64,000 nucleotides of DNA from Stomorhina lunata. Taxonomy: Eukaryota > Arthropoda > Insecta > Diptera > Rhiniidae. This document shows positions 44,480 to 57,558 of the stretch, piece after piece (position 1 is the first letter of the stretch; every line of letters starts with the position of its first letter). Where the stretch lies: positions 51,786,174-51,850,173 of the forward strand of contig OW121740.1 of assembly GCA_933228675.1 (NCBI GenBank), in the 5' to 3' direction. Both the position numbers and the translations under genes were made by a program. The notes beneath the pieces are model-generated. The model was not told the DNA's origin. It was given only the letters and a program-made list of their open reading frames with translations, and did no database searches.

Positions 44480-47275
44480 ATTCTCATTCCGTTGGTAATT
44501 TCCTTAATATTGGCTCAATTTTTGATTTTATTCTTTGTAACAACTTAGAGATAGTTGACTCCGGGTCAGAATCCACTTTTGTTGTTGCTAACAGACAGGA
44601 GGTCCTTGACATCACGATAGTTAGCAACATACACTCAGCTCTGATCAAGAACTGGAGGGTCTCAAACAACTGCGGCTTTTCGGATCATCGCTATATTGAA
44701 TTTTAAATCACTCTACAACAGGAAATAGCCACTCCTTATCGTAATAGGAAGAAGACAAACTGGTTCATCCACAGGGGTACCCTGGACTGTCTCCTTCCCT
44801 CCTAGGGATAGGATCCATAACGAGGCCAAAAGGATCGCAAACTGGACCCCCTACAAAGCCTGCGTTAACAAATTCAAGAATCTAGTCAAGAAAGCGAAGA
44901 GACAGTCCTGGATGAACTTTTGCAGCGGCATCGAAGGTTCTTCCGATACTAGTATACTCCGCAAAATCCTGACCTCATCGCCCTCGGTAGCTGCCTATAT
45001 TCAAAGGGACAGCGGCCATTGGACGACGAGCGGATCTGAAACCCTCGAGGTCCTTTTAGATACCCACTTACCAGGTTGCAAACCTCTAGGTGCGGACACA
45101 TCCACTAACCTCAATGTCCTTGAGTCCACCCCCATTACTAGGGATAGAATTAAATGGACTCTTGATAGTTTCGAACCGTACAAAGCTGCGGGTCCTGATG
45201 GTATCATTCCAGCTGATCTTCAATATAATAGCCACTCCTTATCGTAATAGGAGGAAGACAAACTGGGTCATCCACAACGGCACCTTACCTGCGGTTAACG
45301 TACTAACCGAAGCCCTGAGCCAAGCCACAAATCAGGCATGTAAACTCACCATCAGGAGAGGTAAAAAGAAACCTCCCTGATGGTCCGCCGACATTACAAC
45401 ACATAGAAAATAATGTTTTTTAACGAGGCCAAAAGGACCACAAACTGGACCCACTACAAAGCCTGCGTTAACAAATTCAAGAATCTAGTCAAGAAAGCGA
45501 AGAGACAGTCCTGAATGAACTTTTGCAGCGGCATCGAAGGTTCTTCCGATACTAGTATACTCCGCAAAATCCTGACCTCATCGCCTTCGGTAGCTGCCTA
45601 TATTCAAAGGGACAGCGACAATTGGACGACGAGCTTATCTGAAACCCTCGAGGTCCTTTTATATACCCACTTATCAGGTTGGAAACCTCTAGGTGCGGAC
45701 ACATTCACTAACCTCAATGTCCTTGAGTCCACCCCCATTACTAGGGATAGGATCCAATGGGCTCTTGATAGTTTCGAACCATACAAAGCTGCTGGTCCTG
45801 ATGGTATTATTCCAGCTGATCTTCAATATAATAGCCACTCCTTTTCGTAATAGGAGGAAGACAAACTGGGTCATCCACAGGGGCACCCTGGACCGTCTCC
45901 TTCCCTCCTTACCGAGGATCAACACTCGCAATGATATTGATCATGCGGTTAATGTACTAACCGAAGCCCTGAACCAAGCCACAAATCAGGCATGTAAACT
46001 CACCATCAGGAGAGGTAAAAAGAAACCTCGTTGGTGGTCCGCCAACATTGCAACACTTAGAAAAGAATGTTTTTTAACGAGGCCAAAAGGATCGCAAACT
46101 GGACCCCCTACAAAGCCTGTGTTAATAAATTCAAGAATCTAGTCAAGAAAGCGAAGAGACAGTCCTGGATGAACTTTTGCAGCGGCATCGAAGGTTCTTC
46201 CGATACTAGTATACTCCGCAAAATCCTGACCTAATTGCCCTCGGTAGCTGCCTATATTCAAAGGGACAGCGACCATTGGACGAAGAGCGGATCTGAAACC
46301 CTCGAGGTCCTTTTAGATACCCACTTTCCAGGTTGCAAACCTCTAGGTGCGGACACATCCACTAACCTCAATGTCCTTGAGTCCACCCCCATTACTAGGG
46401 ATAGGATCCAATGGGCTCTTGATAGTTTCGAACCGTACAAAGCTGCGGGTCCTGATGGTATTATTACAGCTGATCTTCAATATAATAGCCACTCTTTATC
46501 GTAATAGGAGGAAGACAAACTGGGTCATCCACAGGGGCACCCTGGACCGTCTCCTTTCCTTCTTACCGAGCATCAACACTCGCAATAATATTGATCATGC
46601 GGTTAATGTACCAACTGAAGCCCTGAACCAAGCCACAAATCAGGCATGTAAACTCACCATCAGGAGAGGTAAAAAGAAACCTGCCTGGTGGTCCGCCGAC
46701 ATTACAACACATAGAAAATAATGTTTTTTAACGAGGCCAAAAGGACCACAAACTGGACCCCCTACAAAGCCTGCGTTAACAAATTCAAGAATCTAGTCAA
46801 GAAAGCGAAGAGACAGTCCTGGATGAACTTTTGCAGCGGCATCGAAGGTTCTTCCGATACGAGTATACTCCGCAAAATCCTGACCTCATCGTCTCGGTAG
46901 CTGCCTATATTCAAAGGGACAGCGACCATTGGACGAAGAGCGGATCTGAAACCCTCGAGGTCCTTTTAGATACCCACTTTCCAGGTTGCAAACCTCTAGG
47001 TGGGGACACATCCACTAACCTCAATGTCATTGAGTCCACCCCCATTACTAGGGATAGGATCCAATGGGCTCTTGATAGTTTCGAACCGTACAAAGCTGCG
47101 GGTCCTGATGGTATTATTACAGCTGATCTTCAATATAATAGCCACTCCATTATCGTAATAGGAGGAAGACAAACTGGGTCATCCTCACCGAGCATCAACA
47201 CTCGCAATAATATTGATCATGCGGTTAACGTACTAACCGAAGCCCTGAACCAAGCCACAAATCAGGCATGTAAGC
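44480..47275 (+). mobile_element. R1/LOA-like LINE fragment amplified in tandem (five units)
   Basis: A plus-strand LINE segment starts in the endonuclease (44480-44705: 'CNNLEIVDSGSESTFVVANR', 'SNNCGFSDHRYIEF', with the SDH catalytic triad residue). The segment from ATAGCCACTCC to CTTCAATATA is then repeated head to tail: 44725-45227, 45228-45830, 45831-46484, 46485-47147 and a partial 47148-47275. Lengths are 503, 603, 654 and 663 bp; the shorter ones have deletions. Each unit encodes the end of the endonuclease, the linker 'AVNVLTEALNQATNQACKLT', 'FCSGIEGSSDTSILRKILTS' and the RT start 'FEPYKAAGPDGII', then falls back to the endonuclease. No unit has a full RT. Same family as 5600-11120. 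Confidence 0.9.
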
Positions 47276-47302
47276 CTCAGGCAATTACATGCCTGAGGCT
47301 TA
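47271..47302. repeat. 13-bp-stem hairpin at the end of the LINE array
   Basis: TAAGCCTCAGGCA (47271-47283) pairs perfectly with TGCCTGAGGCTTA (47290-47302) around the loop ATTACA. It marks the exact point where LINE-array text stops. Confidence 0.9.
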
Positions 47303-47389
47303 GCATGAGTATTAGGATTAATAATAGAATCAGTATTAATATAAGCATAATTATAATCATTAGTATTAGAACAATTAGTATAAGTATTA
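47303..47389 (+). repeat. Degenerate AGTATTA/ATAATA simple sequence
   Basis: Irregular repeats of AGTATTA, AATAAT and ATTAG without a fixed period. Similar degenerate text surrounds the mariner at 57559-58862. The foldback half-element begins directly after it. Confidence 0.6.
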
Positions 47390-48486
47390 AGTACCTGGTT
47401 GACCGAGCCTTGCTCGGAGCTTTAGGATAAGTATTTCAAGGCAAATGTGTATAAAGTATTAGCCAAATAAATTAATTTATAGGAGTAATTTTAGGTGAGT
47501 AATTTTAGGTGGCGCCACGCGTTGGAAATCGTGTATACCAACTAACAAGCCTTCGTGGGCTCATCCGCAAAAGCTTTATTAAAGATCACAGCATGATGAA
47601 ATGTGCTGGTTACGATTTAACTCACTTTGATTAATTTTCAGTGGCGCCACCTGCTGGAAATTGGTCACACAAACTACGAAAACCTTCGTCAACTCATGCC
47701 TAACAACTTTGCTTAAGATCGTAGCATGATGAAATACACAGTTTACGATTTAATTCACTTTGCGTAATTGTCAGTGGCGCCACCTGTCGGTAATCGGTCA
47801 TACCAACTAAGAAACCTTCGTTGGCTCATGCGCAACAAGTTTGCTAAAGAGTTTACTATTCTATAAAGCACATACATACAGACAAACATTCATTTGTTTA
47901 AAAGTTATAACATTACCAATTTGTTCCCCTTTTTATCCCCTAATCTTAAAAAAGTTTAATCTGCATATTTGGTACTTCTTTGGTACCAATTGAATTCAGT
48001 ACATTTTATAAAAACGCAGTTAATATATTGTTCCTATTCATATTACTTTATGAGATTTTAAGTTATCATTTTATTCAATTTTTGCCCTATTTGGCCCCCG
48101 AAATCAAAAAAGTACCAAATACTTGTTTAATGTTTATTTTTTTACATTAATTGATTCTAGTACTAAGTTAACTTCTGTATTCATTGGTTCAAAAGATAAG
48201 TGTGGGTTAAAAATAGTACCAAAAAAACTATTTTCACCACTTTTTACTCCTATCGGGCATAGTTTCAAAAAAGTACCAAACACCTATTCACTTATTTTTA
48301 TAGTTGTTCAAAACGTAATATTAATTTTGTTTCTATGCCTATTACTTTAGGAGATCTAACGTTTAGGAGATCTAAAGATTTTTTCCAATTTTTACCAGTA
48401 TTTACCCCCTTACTCGACCCACACATCAAAAAAGATACCCACCGTTCAAATTTAATCAAAATCGTTAGAGCCGTTTTCGAGATAAC

Positions 48487-48552
<66 letters not shown>

Positions 48553-48553
<1 letters not shown>

Positions 48554-49539
48554 GGTGGGTCGTTTTTTGTCTCTGATCGACTTCTAATAGTGAAATTATA
48601 TGGCCAAATTATGTCAATCGAAAGTGTGCAAAATATTATTGATTTATTTTTAGGATACGAGCCCGCGCAACGGGCTCAAAATTTTTGAGTCCATTTGTAT
48701 GGGGAAAACTGAGAGTATTTAAAAACAAAGAACGTGTTTATATTTTCCATAGTATGGATAATTTGATTCCATATAAACATTATTAAAATTGAACATAAAT
48801 AAGATTTATGAAGCATTTACTCAAATTATGAGCAAAAAAATACTTTTTTGCGAAATTCTTCGAATTCGAACACAAGGTACGGGAAAATGGTTTGAGATAT
48901 CGACCTCAATTTTTTTGAATTTGATTGTCTTTTTTATTCACTTTAACACACCGATGAGAGAAATTCAAATTTGTAATATTTGTTTAACAAAATTTTCAAA
49001 AAATTAAAAAATGCGTTTTGAAACCCACCTGAGAAAAATGACCCATTTTCGCTTATGAAAAAAAATTAAGTAAATATGGTTATATTTTAACAAACTTAAA
49101 CTATGAAGTACTTACAAGTCTTAAAATGATAAATCATGTCTTACTTTGCGAGTTTTTGTCCAAAGTATTTTTTTCTAGCGGTTTATCCTTAGGCGTATTG
49201 TCAAGAACACGATTTTTTGGGGAAAAATCGCTATAACTTTAAAACTGTTTTATGAATTTTAAATATTGATAACTTCAATTAAAGCTGCATTAGTTCACTT
49301 TTAGATTCCATTATCTTCTTTCTTTAAAATAAATGAAAAATGGACGAAATGTAGCAAAAACTGCAAATACTCTCAGTTTTCCCCATACAAATGGGCTCAA
49401 AAACTTTGGTCCCGTTGCGCGGGCTCGTATCCTAAAAATAAATCAATAATATTTTGCACACTTCCGATTAACATAATTTGGCCATATAATTTCACTATTA
49501 GAAGTCGATCAGAGACAAAAGTAAAAAAACGACCCACCC
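48553..49539. mobile_element. 987-bp MITE with ~185-bp terminal inverted repeats
   Basis: Ends GGGTGGGTCGTTTTTTGTCT and its inverse, flanked by TA (48551-48552, 49540-49541). The inverted repeats extend about 185 bp with few changes and include the internal hairpin GAGCCCG-CGCAA-CGGGCTC (left arm, about 48659). The middle is AT-rich without a credible gene. The TA duplication suggests a Tc1/mariner-type source; family unknown. Confidence 0.85.
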
Positions 49540-49541
49540 TA

Positions 49542-49612
<71 letters not shown>

Positions 49613-49615
<3 letters not shown>

Positions 49616-50870
49616 GGTGTTTTTTTTAGAGGTATAGAACTTCGAATTGAAATAAAACACAAGAAAATCGTTTTAATGTCAATCAATTTGGCTTTATTGG
49701 AAGGATAATTTTATGCCATTAATGTTTAAATATGATTTCGGGCATGTGGCCGCCGCGGCTGGCTCGAATAAAGCCAATTCTACAGGTCCAATTTTCAACT
49801 ACTTTTTCGAGCATATGGGGCCGTATGTTGGCAATAACGCCACGAATGTTGGCTTCCAAGTCCCCTAACGTTTCTGGTTTGTTGGCGTAGACGAGCGACT
49901 TCACATATCCCCAAAGAAAATAGTCTAGTGGTGTCAAATCGCACGATCTTGGTGGCCAATTGACGGGTCCATTCCGCGAAATTATGCGCTCATCGAATGT
50001 TTCCTTCAATAAATGGAACCACAACTCATCCACATCCATGCCATCCAATTGGGGAACAAAATAGTCAGTTATCGTGGCTCTATACCGGTCTCCATTTAGG
50101 GTAACTGAATCTCCAGCATTATTTCGGAAGAAGTATGGCCCAATGACTCCACCAGCCCATAGAGCACACCAAACAGTCAGTTTTGTGGATGTAATGGCGT
50201 CTCAAGGGTCTCATGTGGATTCTCTTCACTTCAAATGCGGCAATTTTGCTTGTTGACGTAGCCATTCAACCAAAAATGAACCTCATCACTGAACAAAATT
50301 TTGCGATGAAAATCAGCATCGAGATCAATCTCATTTTCGGCCCATACACCAAAATCACGACGCATTGTATGGTCTCGCGGCTTTAATTCTTGCACAAGCT
50401 GGATCTTGTAAGGTCGCAAGCCAAGATCTTTGCGCAAAATCTTCCATAAAGATGATGGACAAAGCTCCAATTGCTGTGCACGGTGGCGAATCGATTCATT
50501 CGGGTCCTCTTCAACACTTTGCTCTACAGCGGCAATTGTTTCTTCGGTTCGCACTGTTCGACGTCGCTGCGGATGCGTATTATCACATAGAGTAAACGTA
50601 GTGCGAAAACGATCCATGGTTAACCGAATTAATTGCTCTGATGGACGATTATGTCGACCATAAAATGGACGGAGCATGCGGTAAACTTCGCGAACTGAAC
50701 CATTATTTTCGAAATAAATTTGCACGATTTGCAAGCGTTGTTCTTTTGTCAACCTGTTCATGATGAAATGGCAAACCAAACTAAATATTAATCACTTGAC
50801 AGCTGACAAAATGGCCGCCAGTTAAAAAAGTGATGCCAACTTAAAGTTCTATACCTCAATAAAAAACACC

Positions 50871-50873
<3 letters not shown>
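49613..50873 (-). mobile_element. DD41D (rosa-type) mariner lacking its second catalytic Asp
   Basis: Full-length in outline: TA-flanked (49611-49612, 50874-50875) with terminal repeats GGGTGTTTTTT...GAGGTATAGAACTT. The transposase starts at 50761 (MNRLTKEQRLQIVQ) and keeps FSDEVHFWLNGYVNK (first Asp). It then has a TGA after NCRI, a one-base deletion near 50203, and a 42-bp deletion turning WFQQDGATCHTAHVTIDLLK into WFHLLK, which removes the second catalytic Asp. It resumes with RIISRNGPVNWPPRSC and LTPLDYFLWG (third Asp) and ends at 49719. It cannot make an active protein but keeps both ends, so it might be mobilised in trans. Confidence 0.9.
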
Positions 50874-51055
<182 letters not shown>

Positions 51056-51089
51056 ATACAATTATTGCTCGTTTAAGAATATAAGATAT

Positions 51090-52930
51090 AGGAATTTAAA
51101 AATAAAACTCTCTTTTTCGTGTAAATGCTAATCCTTTTTTCTCTTAGGCATCTTGATACATCCGTCCTTGCTGCAACTCTCTCGCACAAAAAGAAAATCC
51201 AGCTCATAAAAATTTAGAGGGGGAGCAAATGTCATGTTTTTTTTTTTTTTGTAAATCCTTTTTTCTCATATTGGATTTCCTGAACATCCCTTGCCATGAT
51301 TTGCACAAAATTCAGAAAAACCTGAATACACACTTAAGCCATCGAAAATACTTGAACCTGGAACCTGGGAGTGAGAATGTGACTACGAATGCAATGCAAT
51401 TTTATTGCACACTTTTTTTTCTTTGTTTTGTTTCTTTCCATGCGCCGCTAAAATATTTATAAGACTACAATTTCATTTGTTAGTGAATGTTTTTGTCCTG
51501 GTCCTGGTCGTGTTGTCGTAGTCATTTTTGTTGTCGTCATCTTCATCGTCTTTATTGCCAAAGTTTAAATGCATGCGCATCAATTTGGCCATAAACCTGA
51601 TGCCTCGCCTTATTTCAAACTTTTTTCTTTCTTTCCTTCATTTCTTTTGCTGTATTTTTGCAAAAGCGATTTTATCGTATTAAGTTTTTAAGGAAAAAAT
51701 ACTCGTAAAATGGAAAAGAAATAGTTTTTCGTTTGTTTTTATTTTTTGTTTGTTAATTTTTTTAAAGGTTGGTGTAACTCCTTAAAGACATTTGTTTTAT
51801 AAATACAATTACATTTCGAATGTTTATTTATACAAATACTTACACTAACATACATATGTATGATATAAATATATATGTTTGTGTGTAAGTATGTAAAACT
51901 GTTTAATTCACGAAAAGGCTGTAAATGTCTACGTTTTTAGATATTTTCGATTCTGATCGCATAAAATTAAATAAAAATTAAATTTTAAAATATGTATAAA
52001 AAACTCAAATGTATAAACTTTAAATAGCCAAATCCATATGTGGATTCAAATGTGGACAATGCCAAAAGGTATAAGTCCATTTCTAGTCGCACTAGGATTC
52101 AAGCTTTGACTACTATCTTATATTCCGACTCAGCATTAGGCTTTAAATTTTGACCAGTTAGGTAATACTCTGACTTTTGTCTTATAGTGGGACTAGCATG
52201 CATTACATCTGATAAGTTCTAGCTATGCGTACCCGTGAAGTATAAATCTAGGATGATAATATAAAGAGCCTATATTGTCATCCTGGATATAGACTTTCGT
52301 AGAATCTTTCAGACCATAAAAGTATTAAGCATTATCGGCCTTACTACTATTATATTATGATAACAAACTAGTAAGGAGATAGGAATTTTAGTGCCCCACT
52401 ACCTGATAATGCAATATCATCTGCGTACGTGACAACGAGGTTTCATAGTAACATGATGGACAAACGACCCGACTTTTAAGACTTTTTAAGTATTGTGTAA
52501 CATACCTTAGGGATTTTCAATATAATTTATTTTTCCAAAAGTTTAATGAAATTTGAGATCTAAACATATTCGTTTGTTTTTTAAAACATTTAGTTCAAAT
52601 AAAATTTTTTCACTATCACTGACAAATAAATTACAATGTGGTAAATCTTATATGCTATATAATTTTTAGATCATCCTTAAAGTATGCTACAATAATATTT
52701 CTAAAATATCTTACACTTTGTTCGACCTTAGTTTTGATATGTTTCCTTTCTGGTGGCATAAACATTTTTTTTTGTCATGAACAAATATAGGTTTTGACCA
52801 GTGAAAATTGATTCTGAGCCACCGTGCGACAGCTAATTCCCATTCAATCACGATCAGTTTTCATTTAATGTTGTAGCAAGTGATCAATTTTTTACAAACA
52901 AATTTTAGATCTTAAAATATTATAAAGAAA
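51090..52930. other. AT-rich non-coding spacer
   Basis: No gene is supported. A trinucleotide-like TTGTCGTC/TCATCATC patch lies near 51510-51560. Elsewhere it is ordinary AT-rich DNA. Confidence 0.5.
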
Positions 52931-52934
52931 AATT

Positions 52935-55900
52935 TCCATCTTTAAAAATTCTATAGAAAATTTTCGTTGTTAAAAATTTCTATAGAAAATTTTCGTTGTT
53001 AAAAATTTCTATAGAAAATTTTCCATGTTAAAAATTTTTATTTAAAATTTTCAATGTTATAAATTTCTACTGAAAATTTTCAATGTTAAAAATATCTTTA
53101 GAAAATTTTCGATATTAAAAATTTCTATGGAAAATTTATGATATGAAAAATTTCTTTAGAAAATTTTCGATGTTAAAAATTTTTATTGAAAATTTTCGAT
53201 GTTAAAAATTTCTATAAAAAATTTTCAATATAGAAAACTTCTATGGAAAATTTTCGATATGAAGAATTTCTATGCAAAATTTTCAAAATGAAAAATTTTT
53301 TTTAGAAAATTTTCGTTGTTAAAAATTTCTAAAGAAAATTTTCGATATGAAGAATTTCTATGGAAAATTTTCAAAATGAAAAATTTCTTTAGAAAATTTC
53401 GTTGTTAAAAATTTCTAAAGAAAATTTTCGACATGAAGAATTTCTATGGAAAATTTTCAAAATGAAAATTTCTTTAGAAAATTTTCGTTGTTAAAAATTT
53501 CTATAGAAAATTTTAGTTCTTAAAAATTTCTATAGAATATTTTCGATGTTAAAAATTTCTATAAAAAGTTTTCGATGTTAAAAATTTCCATAGAAAATTT
53601 TTGATGTTAAAAATTTCTATAAAAAATTTTCGATATGAATAATTTTTATAGAAAATTTTCAATGATAAAAATGTCTACAGAAAATTTTCGATGTTTAAAA
53701 TTTCTATAGAAAATTTTCGAAGCTACAAATTTCTATAGAAAATTTTCGATATTAAAAATTTCTTTAGAAAGTTTTCGATGTTAAAAATTTCTTTAAAACA
53801 TTTTCGATTTCTAAAGAAAATTTTCGATACGAAAAATTTCTATGGAGAATTTTAGATATTAAAAATTTTTATAGAAATTTACGATTTAAAAATTTTTATA
53901 GAAAATTTTTAATTTAAAAATATTCATAGAAATTTTTCGCTTTACAAAATTTCTATAAAAAATTTTCGATATAAAAAATTTCTATTGAAAATTTTCCATA
54001 TAGAAAATTTTTAAAGTTAAAAATTTCTATAGAAAATTTTTGATGTTAAAAATTTCTATAAAAAATTTTCGTTATGAAAATATTCGATATTAAAAATTTC
54101 TTAAGAAAAAAAAAAAATTCCTTAGAAAATTTTCGATGTTAAAATTTCTATAGAAAATTTTTGATTTTAAAAATTTGTATTGAAAATTTTCGATGTTAAA
54201 AATTTTTATAGAAATTTTTCGCTTGAAAAAATTTCAATAGAAAATTTTCGATAGAAAAAAATTTCTATTGAAAATTTTAGATGTTAAAAGTTTTTATAGA
54301 AAATTTTTAATGTTAAAAATTTCTAAAGAAAATTTTCGATGTTAAAAATTGCTATGGAAAATTTTCGATGTTAAAAATTTCTAAAGAAAATTTTCGATAT
54401 GAAGAATTTCTACGGAAAATTTTCGATGTTAAAAATTTCTATAGAAAATTTTCGATAGAAAATTTCTATAGAAAATGTTCGTTGTTAAAAATTTCTAAAG
54501 AAAATTTTAGATTTGAAGAATTTCAATGGAAAATTTTTGAGATTAAAAACTTCTTTAGAAAATTTTCGATATTAAAAATTTCTATAGAAAATTTTCGATA
54601 TTAAAAATTTTGATGTTAAAAATTTCTATAAAAAATTTTCGATATGAACAATTTCTATGGAAAATCTTCGATATTAAAAATTTCAATGGAAAATTTTCGC
54701 TACTAAAAATTTCTTTAGAAAATTTTCGATGTTAAAAATTTCTAAAGAAAATTTTTATAAAAGTATATTAAATTTTTATAGAAAATTTTCGATATTAAAA
54801 ATTTCTATAAAAAAATTTCGATGTTAAAATTTTCTGTCAAAAATTCGAAAATTTTCGATGTTAAAAATTTCTATAGAAAATTTTTGATATTAAAAATTTC
54901 TTAAGAAAAGTTTCCATATAAAAAATTTCTATAGAAAATTTTCGATGTTAAAAATTTCTATAGAAAATTTTCGATGTTAAAAATTTCTATAGAAAATTTT
55001 CAATGTTAAAATTTTCTATCGAAAATTTTCGATGTTAAAATTTTCAATAGAAAATTTTCAATGTTTATAATTTCTATTGAACATTTTCGATGTTAAAATT
55101 TTTAGTATAAAATGTTCGATTTTAAAATTTTCGATGTTAAAAATTTCAATAGAAAATTTTCGGTGTTAAAATTTTCAATAGAAAATTTTCGGTGTTAAAA
55201 TTTTCAATAGAAAATTTTCGGTGTTAAAATTTTCAATAGAAAATTTTCGATGTTAAAATTTTCAATAGAAATTTTTCGATGTTAAAATTTTCAATAGAAA
55301 TTTTTTAATGTTAAAATTTTCAATATTAAATTTCAATAGAAAATTTTCGGTGTTAAAATTTGCAATAGAAAATTTTCGGTGAAGAATTTCTACGGAAAAT
55401 TTTCGATGTTAAAAATTTCTATAGAAAATTTTCGATAGAAAATTTCTATAGAAAATGTTCGTTGTTAAAAATTTCTAAAGAAAATTTTAGATTTGAAGAA
55501 TTTCAATGGAAAATTTTTGAGATTAAAAACTTCTTTAGAAAATTTTCGATATTAAAAATTTCTATAGAAAATTTTCGATATTAAAAATTTTGATGTTAAA
55601 AATTTCTATAAAAAATTTTCGATATGAACAATTTCTATGGAAAATCTTCGATATTAAAAATTTCAATGGAAAATTTTCGCTACTAAAAATTTCTTTAGAA
55701 AATTTTCGATGTTAAAAATTTCTAAAGAAAATTTTTATAAAAGTATATTAAATTTTTATAGAAAATTTTCGATATTAAAAATTTCTATAAAAAAATTTCG
55801 ATGTTAAAATTTTCTGTCAAAAATTCGAAAATTTTCGATGTTAAAAATTTCTATAGAAAATTTTTGATATTAAAAATTTCTTAAGAAAAGTTTCCATATA

Positions 55901-56990
55901 AAAAATTTCTATAGAAAATTTTCGATGTTAAAAATTTCTATAGAAAATTTTCGATGTTAAAAATTTCTATAGAAAATTTTCAATGTTAAAATTTTCTATC
56001 GAAAATTTTCGATGTTAAAATTTTCAATAGAAAATTTTCAATGTTTATAATTTCTATTGAACATTTTCGATGTTAAAATTTTTAGTATAAAATGTTCGAT
56101 TTTAAAATTTTCGATGTTAAAAATTTCAATAGAAAATTTTCGGTGTTAAAATTTTCAATAGAAAATTTTCGGTGTTAAAATTTTCAATAGAAAATTTTCG
56201 GTGTTAAAATTTTCAATAGAAAATTTTCGATGTTAAAATTTTCAATAGAAATTTTTCGATGTTAAAATTTTCAATAGAAATTTTTTAATGTTAAAATTTT
56301 CAATATTAAATTTCAATAGAAAATTTTCGGTGTTAAAATTTGCAATAGAAAATTTTCGGTGTTAAAATTTTCAATAGAAAATTTTCGGTGTTAAAATTTT
56401 CAATAGAAAATTTTCGATGTTAAAATTTTCAATATAACATTTTCGGTGTTAAAATTTTCAATAGAAAGTTTTTGGTGTTGAAATTTTCAATAGAAATTTT
56501 TCGGTGTTAAAATTTTCAATAGAAAATTTTTGGTGTTAAAATTTTAAATAAACAATTTTCGGTGTTAAAATTTTCAATAGAAAATTTTCGGTGTTAAAAT
56601 TTTCAATAGAAAATTTTTGGTGTTAAAATTTTTAATAGAAAATTTTCGATGTTAAAATTTTTAATAGAAAATTTTCGGTGTAAAAATTTTCAATAGCAAT
56701 TTTTCGGTGCAAAAATTTTCAATAGAAAATTTTCGGTGTTAACATGTTCAATAGTAAATTTTCGGTGTTAAAATTTTCAATAGAAAATTTTCGATACTAA
56801 AATTTTCAATAGAAAATTTTCGGTTTTAAAATTTTCAATAGAAAATTTTCGGTGTTAAACTTTAGAATAAAAAATTTTCAGTGTTAAAATTTTCAATAGA
56901 AAATTTTCGGTGTTAAAATTTTCAATAGAAAATTGTAGGTATTAAAATATTCAATAGAAAATTTTCAGTGTTAAAAATTAAGTGATTTTG
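52935..56990 (+). repeat. 4-kb AT-rich satellite, ~28-29-bp units
   Basis: Well over one hundred degenerate copies of TTTCTATAGAAAATTTTCGATGTTAAAAA-type units (written here as TTTCTATAGAAA, ATTTTCGATG, TTAAAAA). Each unit holds the perfect palindrome TTTCTATAGAAA. A variant with TTTTCAATAGAAAATTTTCGG dominates from about 55140 onwards, so there are at least two sub-families laid out in blocks. A 980-bp block is duplicated exactly (54401-56360). ORFs here (such as FRYEEFLRKIF repeats) are artefacts of the unit. Confidence 0.95.
54401..56360 (+). repeat. 980-bp exact tandem duplication inside the satellite
   Basis: 54401-55380 and 55381-56360 match at every position I compared, including rare features such as 'aaaagtatattaaattt' and 'ttttctgtcaaaaattcgaaaatt'. 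Neighbouring units differ by several percent, so this block duplicated very recently or is an assembly duplication. Confidence 0.9.
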
Positions 56991-57109
56991 TTTAGATTCA
57001 GTAGCGATTGGTAGATAGAAGCTCGATCCAGATAAGACTTATATATCAAGGGAGGCACTTAAACCAAATTAGTTTTAAAGAGTACCTATTTTACATAATT
57101 GTGTGACCC

Positions 57110-57556
57110 TCAAATGTGGCTGGATTGTACCAATTTCAATACCAATACCTGTATGAGTACACTACTAACAATAGTTACAATACTAATAGCAATTCCCTCA
57201 CTAGAACTTTTACTAGATCGAATTCTGACATTAGTAACAAAAATAAGACTCATTGGTAAACGTATACGAGTTCAAGTTCTAGTACAAATTTTAGTATTAA
57301 CGAGAGTACCAAGACTTCAATAAATACTTTTGGTATTACTTATACGTGTACTAATGATAATAGTAATTCCAGTGCGAGTACAATGCTAATACTGTTACCA
57401 ATACTAATATTTGCACCAATTCTAATACATACTAATACCAAAACTAGTATCAGTACAATTATTAATAACAATAAACTTAAGACTACAACTACTATAAATC
57501 CCAATATCAGTACGAATTCAAATAACATTAGTAGTAGATTTTAGTACTAGCACTAC
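57110..57556. repeat. Degenerate ACTAATAC/AGTACTA simple sequence
   Basis: Irregular TACTAATA, AATACCAATA and GTACTA repeats without a clean period, continuing on the other side of the mariner (58863-58970). The mariner therefore inserted into it. Confidence 0.65.
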
Positions 57557-57558
57557 TA

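Noticed and set aside
54368..54604. ORF with repeated FRYEEF/FRKIF pattern
   Set aside because: It is a frame of the ~28-29-bp satellite; the repetition comes from the DNA unit.
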